From: Bacillus sp. (in: firmicutes)
GTDB lineage: Bacteria > Bacillota > Bacilli > Bacillales > Bacillaceae
Length of the DNA stretch: 64,000 nucleotides
Reading direction: 5' to 3'
NCBI GenBank assembly: GCA_031180805.1
Contig: JAPSLL010000002.1
Location: forward strand, 121,375 to 185,374
Position 1 is the stretch's first letter; the number at the start of each line of letters is the position of its first letter. The notes beneath the pieces were generated by a model. That model was not told where the DNA came from, did no database searches, and saw only the letters and a program-made list of their open reading frames with translations. The translations under genes and the position numbers were made by a program. Positions 56,282 through 64,000 of this stretch are shown here, in pieces.

Positions 56282-57035
56282 TTACAACCACTTCCTTTGC
56301 CAAATCTAAATAAACCTCTGCTCCTCTAGATCTTGGATCATAAATAATGATAGGTTGTCCATGACTTGGTGCTTCACTCAAACGGATATTTCTTGGAATA
56401 ATCGTCTGGTACACTTTATCTTGAAAGTATTTTTTCACTTCATCAATGACTTGAATACCTAAATTCGTTCGAGCATCAAGCATTGTTAATAATACGCCTT
56501 CTATCATTAAATCAGAATTCAGATGCTTTTGTACTAAACGAACTGTATTAAGTAGTTGACTTAGTCCTTCAAGTGCATAATATTCACATTGTACAGGTAT
56601 CAACACAGCATCTGATGCCGTTAATGCGTTAATTGTTAATAATCCTAATGACGGAGGACAATCGATAACCATATAATCATAATGATGTTTAACTGACTCA
56701 AGAGCTCTTTTCAAACGTACTTCTCTGGAAATTGTTGGAACTAATTCGATTTCAGCACCTGCTAACTGAATTGTTGCTGGAATTATATCCAAATTTTCGA
56801 CTGCAGTTGACTTAATGACATCTTTCACATCTATATCATCTACTAAAATATCATAAATACAGTGTTCCACTTCAGCCTTTTCAATTCCAATACCGCTTGT
56901 TGCATTACCTTGAGGGTCAACATCGACGAGAAGCACTCGTTTACCGATGTATGCAAGACAAGCACCTAAATTAACAGATGTTGTTGTTTTCCCAACTCCA
57001 CCTTTTTGATTTGCAATGGCAATGATTTTTCCCAC
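56274..57035 (-). CDS. parA: Chromosome partitioning ATPase ParA (Soj)
   Basis: Soj is the ParA ATPase that works with ParB in origin segregation and modulates DnaA. The protein has the deviant Walker A 'NQKGGVGKTT' with Lys16 essential and 'LVDVDPQGNATSG' for Walker A' region, then 'VIDCPPSLGLLTINAL'. I chose GTG 57035, giving 253 residues like B. subtilis Soj, with AGGTGA four to five bases upstream; ATG 57053 is an alternative. Confidence 0.96.
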   Translation of the reverse strand: MGKIIAIANQKGGVGKTTTSVNLGACLAYIGKRVLLVDVDPQGNATSGIGIEKAEVEHCIYDILVDDIDVKDVIKSTAVENLDIIPATIQLAGAEIELVPTISREVRLKRALESVKHHYDYMVIDCPPSLGLLTINALTASDAVLIPVQCEYYALEGLSQLLNTVRLVQKHLNSDLMIEGVLLTMLDARTNLGIQVIDEVKKYFQDKVYQTIIPRNIRLSEAPSHGQPIIIYDPRSRGAEVYLDLAKEVVVNG

Positions 57036-57053
57036 GATGTCACCTGCTTTCAT

Positions 57054-57648
57054 TTTTCATTAAAATTGTACTAGTTTTAGCAGTTTCTATATTAGAGGCA
57101 AAAGCTCAAGTGCCGGTTAACGACATAAGAATGATATTTATCTTACTACCTTTTAAGTTACAAGCTATGTGGTGAAAGTTGAACGTTCTTTCCTGCTTTG
57201 CATAAAAGGATTGAGCTGTTTATTCGCTGCTTGGCGCTGAAGCTGGATGCCGTATGTTTCTCCGCTTTTCTAGTACTTTATCTTTCAGACCATAAAAAAT
57301 TTATGTTTTGCAGCTACTATTTTTCACATTAACTACTAAACATAAAGTAAGACTATTAAGTTATGACCAACAGAGTTTCTCATACCTATCTTTAACTTAA
57401 AGGTAAGTTCATCCTGCTAGTTTCACGTGAAAAAAGCAAATATATGTCTAATCTAGTTATAGTCTTTTATATACTAAATAGTTAGATTATCATTTTATTA
57501 TTTTATCATGAAACATGTAGAAAGGTTTGAATTTTTTCTTAATTCTTCTCCCCGGATAAGTATAAGTTAGAGTAGTTTTTTGCTCAACATATAGTATTTA
57601 GAAGGAAAAATGATGATAATCGATGAGGAGATTCTTTTATTATATATT
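57054..57648. other. Non-coding space between noc and parA
   Basis: Apart from the parS-like site at 57419 and the noc terminator at 57649, this stretch shows no ORF or repeat I can name. A GC-richer patch near 57200-57270 (GAGCTGTTTATTCGCTGCTT) could be a degenerate intergenic repeat. Confidence 0.4.
57419..57434. promoter_or_regulatory. parS-like site upstream of parA (14 of 16)
   Basis: AGTTTCACGTGAAAAA has the perfect inner palindrome TTTCACGTGAAA. It lies in the noc-parA intergenic space, the best placed parS candidate in the window. Confidence 0.75.
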
Positions 57649-57683
57649 AGAAAAAGACCTGTCATGTATCAGGCCTTTTTCTC
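57649..57683 (-). terminator. Terminator after noc
   Basis: AGAAAAAGACCTG pairs with CAGGCCTTTTTCT; both strands give T runs. Confidence 0.85.
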
Positions 57684-57738
57684 AACTTTTATTCGTACTA
57701 TTGTATATAAAATAGGAAGTCCATAATTTCATTAAAAC

Positions 57739-58608
57739 TTATTTAGGAATTTTTATTGTTAATTGAATATATTCTTCAAATTCTTCTTCTTCAGTATTTA
57801 ATTTTACACCACTATCCTCAACCATTGATAAGGATTGGCGAATTGTATTCATAGCAATTCTCGTATCTCTACTAAATGCTTTTCGTTTCGGTTTTGGCTT
57901 TACTTGATTTTTTTCAAGCTGCTTAACAACACGATCCTCTGTTTGCTTTACATTTAATTGTTTTTCAACAATTTCTGCTAGAAGCTTTGTTTGTAATTCA
58001 GGATCCTTCAGAGGAATTAGTGCGCGTGCATGCCGCTCGGTAATTACCTTTTGTAAAAGTGCATCCTGTACTTCTTGTGGGAGTTTTAATAGACGAAGTT
58101 TATTCGCTATCGTAGATTGCCCTTTTCCTAGTCGCTGTGCTAATGCTTCTTGTGTGAGGTTATGCAATTCTAGTAATTTAGCATAAGCAATAGCCTCTTC
58201 AATAGAAGACAGTTCTTCCCTTTGAATGTTTTCTATTAATGCAACACTTGCAGTTTCAGTATCATTGAAGTCCTTAATGATTGCCGGAATTTCTTCCCAA
58301 CCTAATGTTTGAACAGCACGCCAACGTCTTTCCCCAGCAATTATTTCATATTTATCATTTATTAAACGAACTACGATCGGTTGAATGATCCCATGTGTTC
58401 GAATTGTTAACGCTAACTCATTAATTTTATCATCAGAAAAAACTGTACGTGGCTGGAATCGATTTGGGACAATATCCTTAATTGGAATATTTTTAACCTC
58501 TTCCTTTTGTTGTTCATCATCTAGTTCTTCTTTATCAACTTCACTAACAACGACTTGTTCTTCCTCTTTTTCTCCCAAACTGAAAAAACGAGAAAATGGA
58601 TGCTTCAT
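57739..58608 (-). CDS. noc: Nucleoid occlusion protein Noc
   Basis: Noc is a ParB paralogue that binds its own DNA sites and the membrane and blocks septum formation over the nucleoid. The 289-residue protein starts with the membrane-targeting amphipathic segment '[17 protein letters not shown]', then ParB-type motifs '[12 protein letters not shown]', '[17 protein letters not shown]' and a helix-turn-helix '[21 protein letters not shown]'. GGTGG lies nine bases before ATG. It stands between rsmG and parA as in B. subtilis (yyaA). Confidence 0.96.
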   Translation of the reverse strand: MKHPFSRFFSLGEKEEEQVVVSEVDKEELDDEQQKEEVKNIPIKDIVPNRFQPRTVFSDDKINELALTIRTHGIIQPIVVRLINDKYEIIAGERRWRAVQTLGWEEIPAIIKDFNDTETASVALIENIQREELSSIEEAIAYAKLLELHNLTQEALAQRLGKGQSTIANKLRLLKLPQEVQDALLQKVITERHARALIPLKDPELQTKLLAEIVEKQLNVKQTEDRVVKQLEKNQVKPKPKRKAFSRDTRIAMNTIRQSLSMVEDSGVKLNTEEEEFEEYIQLTIKIPK

Positions 58609-58694
58609 GAGCCTACACCACCTTTAAAAACTACCATTAGTAATATTCTCTATTTCTTAGACATTTCCTGCTAGACACAAAAAGTTCAAGTAAA

Positions 58695-58710
58695 TGTTCC
58701 ACATGAAACA
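58695..58710. promoter_or_regulatory. parS-like site between noc and rsmG (14 of 16)
   Basis: TGTTCCACATGAAACA ends two bases before the rsmG coding end. It differs from the consensus at two positions. Confidence 0.65.
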
Positions 58711-58711
58711 T

Positions 58712-59428
58712 TTACTCTATTGGAAGCTTATTTGGAGTGCCTGGCTTTCTAGGATACTTTTTAGGTGTTTCTTTTACTTTTTCAATGACGAGAATTGTTC
58801 TTTCCCCATTATCCTGTGGAAGGTCAAAATTATATGTTTGTTGGACCTTTCCTCCTAGTACTTGAATTGCCTTTTTACCGCTATTTAGTTCTTCATGTGC
58901 AGCGGAGGCCTTCATCGCAATAAAGTTTCCTCCTTTTTTTGCAAGAGGAAGACAAAGCTCACTTAAAACTGAAAGTCTTGCAACCGCTCTAGCTGTCACA
59001 ACATCAAATGATTCTCGAAACTGCTTATTTTGCCCAAATGTTTCAGCACGGTCATGGAATAATTGTATATTAGGTAACTCAAGCTCATTTGTTAAATGTG
59101 ATAAAAAGTTTATTCTTTTTTGTAAAGAGTCTACAATCGCAATCTGAAGATGTGGAAAGCATATATGAATTGGAATGCTAGGGAATCCTGCACCCGCTCC
59201 TACATCACAAATCGAGAGAGGTTTTGAAAAGTCAAAGTAAAAGGCTGCAGATATAGAATCAAAAAAATGTTTTACATATACTTCATTTCTTTCTGTAATA
59301 GAAGTTAAGTTCATTTTTTCATTCCATTCTACTAGCAATTTAAAGTATAAATCAAATTGGTTCATTTGCCGCTCAGAAAGATTAATCCCCTTCTCAGCTA
59401 GACTTGATTGAAATAATCCTATATCCAT
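58712..59428 (-). CDS. rsmG: 16S rRNA (guanine-527-N7)-methyltransferase RsmG
   Basis: RsmG methylates G527 of 16S rRNA; its loss gives low-level streptomycin resistance. The 238-residue protein has the AdoMet motif '[15 protein letters not shown]' near residue 73 and '[12 protein letters not shown]'. I chose ATG 59428, which aligns with the B. subtilis start; a TTG six bases upstream is possible. It follows mnmG by 18 bases and is co-transcribed with it. Confidence 0.96.
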   Translation of the reverse strand: MDIGLFQSSLAEKGINLSERQMNQFDLYFKLLVEWNEKMNLTSITERNEVYVKHFFDSISAAFYFDFSKPLSICDVGAGAGFPSIPIHICFPHLQIAIVDSLQKRINFLSHLTNELELPNIQLFHDRAETFGQNKQFRESFDVVTARAVARLSVLSELCLPLAKKGGNFIAMKASAAHEELNSGKKAIQVLGGKVQQTYNFDLPQDNGERTILVIEKVKETPKKYPRKPGTPNKLPIE

Positions 59429-59446
59429 ATTCAAAACCTTTCTCCT

Positions 59447-61336
59447 TTATTGATTCGAAACTCTCGCAATTCTCCCTTGTTCAAGATAGACAAGAAGAAT
59501 CGAGATATCGGCAGGATTCACACCAGAAATACGTGAAGCTTGGGCAACAGATAAAGGACGAACTTCTTTTAATTTTTGTCTCGCTTCTGTTGCTAGACCA
59601 TTTATTGCATCGTAATCAATATTTTCCGGTATTTTCTTATTTTCCATTTTCTTTAATTTTTCCACTTGTTGCAATGATTTTTCAATATATCCTTCATACT
59701 TAACTTGAATCTCAACTTGTTCCGCTACTTCCGGATCAATTTCTCCTTCTGGAGGTGTAAGTTGTTTAATATGGTCATAAGACATCTCTGGACGCTTCAA
59801 TAAATCCGCTGCTCTTATCCCGTCCTTCAACTCACTACCACCAACTGATAATATCAAGTTTTGCGTTTCTTGATTCGGTTTTATAATAACAGATTCTAGT
59901 CTTTGCTTTTCCGCTTCAATTGCTTGTTTTTTTATTTCGAATTTTTCAAAACGCTCGTCAGAAATTAAACCGATTTTTTTACCAACCTCTGTTAAACGTA
60001 AATCAGCATTATCATGTCGTAAAAGAAGTCGATATTCTGCTCGAGATGTTAACAATCGATAAGGCTCATTTGTACCCTTTGTTACTAAGTCATCAATTAA
60101 AACACCGATATAGGCATCTGAGCGACTTAAAATAACTTCTTCTTTTCCTAATGCTTTTTGTGCAGCGTTTATCCCCGCCATGATACCTTGACCAGCTGCT
60201 TCCTCATAACCTGAAGTACCATTAATTTGTCCAGCTGTGAAAAGTGAACTGATTTTTTTTGTTTCAAGAGTCGGCCATAATTGAGTAGGAACAATTGCAT
60301 CATACTCAATAGCATATCCAGCTCTCATCATTTGAACGTTTTCAAGACCAGGTATAGTTTTTAACATTTGCTGTTGAACATCTTCAGGCAAACTTGTTGA
60401 TAATCCTTGAACATAAACCTCTTGGGTATTCCTACCTTCAGGCTCTAAAAATATTTGGTGACGAGGTTTATCATTGAACCGAACTACTTTATCTTCAATA
60501 GATGGACAATAACGTGGCCCTCTACCTTTAATCATTCCAGAATACATTGGTGAGCGGTGTAAATTGTTATCGATAATACGATGCGTTTCCTCACTTGTAT
60601 ACGTTAACCAGCATGGTAATTGGTCGGTAATAAATTTTGTTGTTTCATATGAAAACGAACGAGGGACTTCATCCCCTGGTTGAATTTCTGTTTTACTGTA
60701 GTCGATTGAGTCACTATTAACACGTGGTGGAGTACCAGTTTTAAAACGCACCAAATCAAAGCCAAGCTCTTCCAAATGCTCTGAAAGCTTAATTGAAGGC
60801 TGTTGATTATTTGGCCCACTTGAATATTTAAGCTCCCCTAATATAATTTCTCCTCTTAGGAAAGTTCCTGTTGTTAAAACAACTGATTTCGCAAAATACT
60901 CTGCTCCAGTTTGTGTTACGATTCCTTTACAAACTCCGTCCTCTACGATTAAATGGTCGACCATCCCTTGAATTAATGTTAGGTTTTCTTGTTTTTCTAA
61001 TGTTTTTTTCATTTCATGCTGATACGCAAATTTATCTGCTTGTGCACGTAAAGCACGTACTGCAGGTCCCTTTCCTGTATTCAGCATTCTCATTTGAATA
61101 TGGGTTTTATCTATATTTTTACCCATTTCTCCACCTAATGCATCTATTTCACGAACGACAATCCCTTTTGCAGGTCCACCTACAGATGGATTACAAGGCA
61201 TAAATGCTACCATGTCTAAATTGATTGTAATCACTAATGTTTTAGCACCAATTCTTGCAGAAGCAAGCCCTGCTTCACAGCCTGCATGTCCTGCTCCTAC
61301 AACAATTACATCAAAATCACCGGCATGATATGTCAT
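59447..61336 (-). CDS. mnmG: tRNA uridine-5-carboxymethylaminomethyl modification enzyme MnmG (GidA)
   Basis: MnmG, an FAD protein, works with MnmE to add carboxymethylaminomethyl groups to wobble uridine. The 629-residue protein has the FAD motif '[12 protein letters not shown]' near residue 12, '[11 protein letters not shown]' and '[16 protein letters not shown]'. ATG 61336 has AGGAGG nine bases upstream. It lies between mnmE and rsmG, the standard order. Confidence 0.98.
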   Translation of the reverse strand: MTYHAGDFDVIVVGAGHAGCEAGLASARIGAKTLVITINLDMVAFMPCNPSVGGPAKGIVVREIDALGGEMGKNIDKTHIQMRMLNTGKGPAVRALRAQADKFAYQHEMKKTLEKQENLTLIQGMVDHLIVEDGVCKGIVTQTGAEYFAKSVVLTTGTFLRGEIILGELKYSSGPNNQQPSIKLSEHLEELGFDLVRFKTGTPPRVNSDSIDYSKTEIQPGDEVPRSFSYETTKFITDQLPCWLTYTSEETHRIIDNNLHRSPMYSGMIKGRGPRYCPSIEDKVVRFNDKPRHQIFLEPEGRNTQEVYVQGLSTSLPEDVQQQMLKTIPGLENVQMMRAGYAIEYDAIVPTQLWPTLETKKISSLFTAGQINGTSGYEEAAGQGIMAGINAAQKALGKEEVILSRSDAYIGVLIDDLVTKGTNEPYRLLTSRAEYRLLLRHDNADLRLTEVGKKIGLISDERFEKFEIKKQAIEAEKQRLESVIIKPNQETQNLILSVGGSELKDGIRAADLLKRPEMSYDHIKQLTPPEGEIDPEVAEQVEIQVKYEGYIEKSLQQVEKLKKMENKKIPENIDYDAINGLATEARQKLKEVRPLSVAQASRISGVNPADISILLVYLEQGRIARVSNQ

Positions 61337-61396
61337 ATATTACCCCTCCTTTTTTTGTTTATCTTAAAATTTTATCTTTCAATGATATATTGATTC

Positions 61397-62782
61397 TTAC
61401 TTTCCAAGGCAGAATTGAGAAAATAGTTGATCAATTAAGCTTTCATGAACAGCATCACCAATGATTTCACCTAATTGCTCCCAACAACGAGTCAAATCTA
61501 TTTGAACAATATCAATTGGAACTCCAGCTTCAATACCTATTAACGCATCATTAATCGACGTTTGTGCAGCAGTTAATAAGGCAATATGTCGAGAATTTGA
61601 AACATATGTTAAATCACTGCTTTGTACATTGCCTTCGAAAAATAATGTACCAATTGCATCCTCGAGCTCGTCAATCCCTTTTTCCTCTAATAAAGATGTA
61701 GTCACAACTGGTCTACCAGCAGCAAGCTCTTTCACCTTTTCAAGATCAATTTTTCTTTCAAGGTCTGTTTTATTTATAATAATGATCGTATCCATTCCTT
61801 TGACTGCTTCAAAAAGCTGAAGATCCTCTTCAGTTAGTTCCTCATGATAATTTAATACATGTAAGATTAGGTCTGCTTCCTTTAACACTTTTCTAGATCT
61901 TTCGACACCTATCCGTTCTACTATATCTTCAGTTTCACGGATACCCGCCGTATCAACTAATCGAAGTGGAACTCCACGAACATTTACGTATTCTTCAATT
62001 ACATCCCTAGTCGTTCCTGGAATATCTGTTACGATCGCTTTATTTTCATGAACTAAACTATTAAGTAATGAGGATTTACCTACATTAGGTCTTCCAATAA
62101 TTACGGTTGATAAGCCTTCTCGTAATATTTTGCCCTGTTGGGATGTTTGTAATAATTTATTTATTTCATTTTTAACAAAGGTAGCTTTTTCAATTAGCAT
62201 CTGATGTGTCATTTCTTCAACATCATCATATTCAGGATAATCAATATTCACTTCAACATGTGCTAACGTTTCTAAAATTTCCTGTCTCAATTTTTGGATT
62301 AATTTTGATAATCTACCTTCCATTTGTCCCAACGCTACATTCATTGCCCGGTCAGTTTTTGCTCGAATTAAGTCCATAACGGCTTCGGCCTGAGATAAGT
62401 CGATTCGTCCATTTAAAAAAGCCCGTTTTGTAAATTCACCGGGTTCCGCCAATCGAGCACCGCTTTTTACGACTAGCTGCAATACACGATTTACAGTCAC
62501 CAGTCCTCCATGACAATTTATTTCTACAACATTTTCTCTCGTAAATGTCTTTGGCCCTCTCATTAAAGAAACCATTACTTCCTCAACAATCTCTCCAGTA
62601 GCCGGATCAATTATGTGACCGTAATGAATGGTATGGGAGTCAACCTCAATAAGCCGCTTGCTTTTTGGCGACTTAAATATTTTATCTGCAATTTTGATTG
62701 CTTCCTCACCACTCAATCTAACAATTGCAATTGCTCCCTCCCCCATTGGAGTTGAGATTGCTGCTATTGTATCTAATTCCAT
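61397..62782 (-). CDS. mnmE: tRNA modification GTPase MnmE (TrmE)
   Basis: MnmE is the GTPase partner of MnmG in wobble uridine modification. The 461-residue protein has the N-terminal tetrahydrofolate-binding domain ('[17 protein letters not shown]'), G1 '[14 protein letters not shown]' near residue 225, '[13 protein letters not shown]' and the C-terminal catalytic 'FCLGK'. ATG 62782 follows GAGGTG by about 11 bases; a GTG 12 bases earlier overlaps that signal. The upstream space holds two perfect DnaA boxes. Confidence 0.97.
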   Translation of the reverse strand: MELDTIAAISTPMGEGAIAIVRLSGEEAIKIADKIFKSPKSKRLIEVDSHTIHYGHIIDPATGEIVEEVMVSLMRGPKTFTRENVVEINCHGGLVTVNRVLQLVVKSGARLAEPGEFTKRAFLNGRIDLSQAEAVMDLIRAKTDRAMNVALGQMEGRLSKLIQKLRQEILETLAHVEVNIDYPEYDDVEEMTHQMLIEKATFVKNEINKLLQTSQQGKILREGLSTVIIGRPNVGKSSLLNSLVHENKAIVTDIPGTTRDVIEEYVNVRGVPLRLVDTAGIRETEDIVERIGVERSRKVLKEADLILHVLNYHEELTEEDLQLFEAVKGMDTIIIINKTDLERKIDLEKVKELAAGRPVVTTSLLEEKGIDELEDAIGTLFFEGNVQSSDLTYVSNSRHIALLTAAQTSINDALIGIEAGVPIDIVQIDLTRCWEQLGEIIGDAVHESLIDQLFSQFCLGK

Positions 62783-62896
62783 TGCTACGATCACCTCTCT
62801 ATTACCTATTACTTATATACAAAATGATTCATTCTGTTTAGCCAAAAATTTAAGATAGCATAATTTCTCTTTATTTAAAAGAAAAATGATCATCTG

Positions 62897-62953
62897 TTAT
62901 CCACAACTAAGTTCCCGTTTCAATATTCCTTTTTCTATTTTAACTTATCCACA
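62897..62953. promoter_or_regulatory. Pair of DnaA boxes between jag and mnmE
   Basis: TTATCCACA occurs perfectly at 62897-62905 and 62945-62953. In B. subtilis the jag-trmE space is a known DnaA-binding cluster. Confidence 0.75.
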
Positions 62954-63050
62954 TGTTAATAACAATATTTGCTCACTAGTAAATAACGATGCAATTTTTC
63001 AAGCAGAGAAAAACATATGATCAAAATATGTATCTTTGTAATTTGGAGAC

Positions 63051-63088
63051 AAAAAAAAAACCGACCCGTTAAATCGAGTCAGTTTTTT
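63051..63088 (-). terminator. Terminator overlapping the end of jag
   Basis: On the minus strand AAAAAACTGAC pairs with GTCGGTTTTTT; the jag stop codon is in the loop and ten T follow. Confidence 0.85.
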
Positions 63089-63704
63089 GTGTCGGTTTAA
63101 TAACTAAGTAACGATTAGGCTCTTCACCAACTGAAGCTGTTTTTACTTCTTTCATATCAGATAGTGCAGCATGAATGATTTTCCGCTCATAAGACGGCAT
63201 CGGTTCCAAGGAAACTTCCTTCGATGTTTTAATCACTTGTTTTGCAATACGTGTCGCTAGTTGTGTCAGTGTTACTTTTCTTTTTTCTCGATAATTTTCA
63301 GCATCAACAGTAATATGAAGATGTTGTTTCGTATATCGATTAGCAACAAGCTGTGCCAAATATTGTAAAGAATTCAGCGTTTGTCCTCTTTTTCCAATTA
63401 AGACAGCCATTTTTTCCCCCGATAGATGAAAGGTAATATTTTTACCAGACTGCTGCTTGGAAATTTTCGCATCAATCCCCATTTTTCGAATAACATTAGT
63501 AAGGAAATTTTCTGCTTCTTTTACTGGATCTTTGTTTAGCTTTACGAATACCTCTGCTTGTTTTTTACCAAAAACACCCAAAAATCCCTTTTTACCTTCT
63601 TCAATAACATCAATCGTTACTTCTTCTTTTGTTGCTTTTAACTCTCTCAATGCCTTCTCTACTGCTTCATTGACGGTCAGTCCGGTAGCAGTTACCTCTC
63701 TCAC
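63069..63704 (-). CDS. jag: RNA-binding protein Jag (KhpB/EloR type)
   Basis: Jag binds RNA and in related bacteria helps control cell elongation; it lies beside SpoIIIJ in spore formers. The 211-residue protein has the N-terminal Jag_N domain ('[17 protein letters not shown]'), a KH domain with '[16 protein letters not shown]' near residue 105 and an R3H domain near the C terminus. The start is GTG 63704, overlapping the spoIIIJ stop (GTGA). GGGGGT lies about eight bases upstream. Confidence 0.95.
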   Translation of the reverse strand: MREVTATGLTVNEAVEKALRELKATKEEVTIDVIEEGKKGFLGVFGKKQAEVFVKLNKDPVKEAENFLTNVIRKMGIDAKISKQQSGKNITFHLSGEKMAVLIGKRGQTLNSLQYLAQLVANRYTKQHLHITVDAENYREKRKVTLTQLATRIAKQVIKTSKEVSLEPMPSYERKIIHAALSDMKEVKTASVGEEPNRYLVIKPTQKTDSI

Positions 63705-64000
63705 TTCTTGCGACCCCCGTCTTTTGACTCTTTCAAATCTGGTCCTTTAATAAAATATGTCTGAACGATCATAAACAAGTTACCTACAACCCAGTAAAGT
63801 GAAAGTGCAGCTGGGAAGCTAATAGCAAACACAATAATCATAATTGGCATAATCCAAAGCATCATCGCCATTTGTGGATTTTGATTTGCTTGTCCTGCCA
63901 TCATCATCTTTTGTTGAATAAATGTTGTCACTCCTGCAATAAGCGGAAGAATAAAGTATGGATCTTTCTCTCCTAAATCGAACCAAAGGAAATTATGTTC
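63701..64000 (-). CDS. spoIIIJ: Membrane insertase SpoIIIJ/YidC (C-terminal part)
   Basis: This is the last 99 codons of a YidC/Oxa1 insertase; the frame continues past the window end. It reads '[18 protein letters not shown]', then the membrane helices around '[16 protein letters not shown]' and '[17 protein letters not shown]' and a basic tail ending GGRKK, close to B. subtilis SpoIIIJ. It inserts membrane proteins and, in sporulation, supports forespore gene expression. Its gene overlaps jag. Confidence 0.95.
   Translation of the reverse strand, partial: EHNFLWFDLGEKDPYFILPLIAGVTTFIQQKMMMAGQANQNPQMAMMLWIMPIMIIVFAISFPAALSLYWVVGNLFMIVQTYFIKGPDLKESKDGGRKK

Overview
The window is a low-GC Bacillaceae chromosome segment lying just left of oriC. 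It runs from spoIIIJ/yidC (cut off at base 64000) through jag, mnmE, mnmG, rsmG, noc, parA, parB, yyaC, ychF, rpsF-ssb-rpsR, yybS, gdpP, rplI, dnaC, purA, a tRNA cluster and the walRKHIJ-htrA operon to rlmH. This gene order is the classic Bacillus origin-proximal order. oriC itself (rnpA, rpmH, dnaA) would lie beyond the right end, so most genes, on the minus strand, are read in the direction of fork movement. The genus cannot be fixed from sequence alone; spore genes (yyaC, spoIIIJ, noc) point to an endospore former.

Layout from right to left. 57.7-64 kb: RNA modification genes, Jag/SpoIIIJ and the nucleoid occlusion protein Noc. 55.4-57 kb: parAB, with several parS-like sites nearby. 48-54 kb: membrane, spore and oxidoreductase genes and ychF. 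43-48 kb: ribosomal proteins, Ssb, the c-di-AMP phosphodiesterase GdpP. 40-43 kb: replicative helicase and purA, the latter with PurR boxes. 39.3-40 kb: four intact tRNAs (Phe, Asp, Glu, Lys) and two broken 5' tRNA halves. 30-39 kb: a cell-wall peptidase, the essential WalRK system and its regulators, HtrA. 29.5-30.4 kb: rlmH and a small CxxH/CxxC protein embedded in a cluster of six perfect DnaA boxes.

The left 29 kb is accessory. It holds a divergent MFS transporter/Crp-type regulator pair with a perfect palindrome between them; a two-component system placed directly in front of dltXABCD; a codBA pyrimidine salvage operon behind a PyrR-type attenuator; a nucleoside deoxyribosyltransferase; a DesKR-like system in an operon with a DUF418 membrane protein; a DDAH-like hydrolase; an alkylation repair operon (adaA-alkA-ogt) headed by a decayed gene; an AraC regulator with an EamA exporter; a carboxynorspermidine (polyamine) operon preceded by a structured, probably non-coding leader RNA; malate:quinone oxidoreductase; a lipoprotein and a DUF421 protein.

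Five copies of a roughly 220 bp interspersed repeat with imperfect terminal inverted repeats are scattered through intergenic spaces. The most interesting unexplained element is the structured RNA at about 4358-4764. No CRISPR array, insertion sequence transposase, prophage or defence island is visible.
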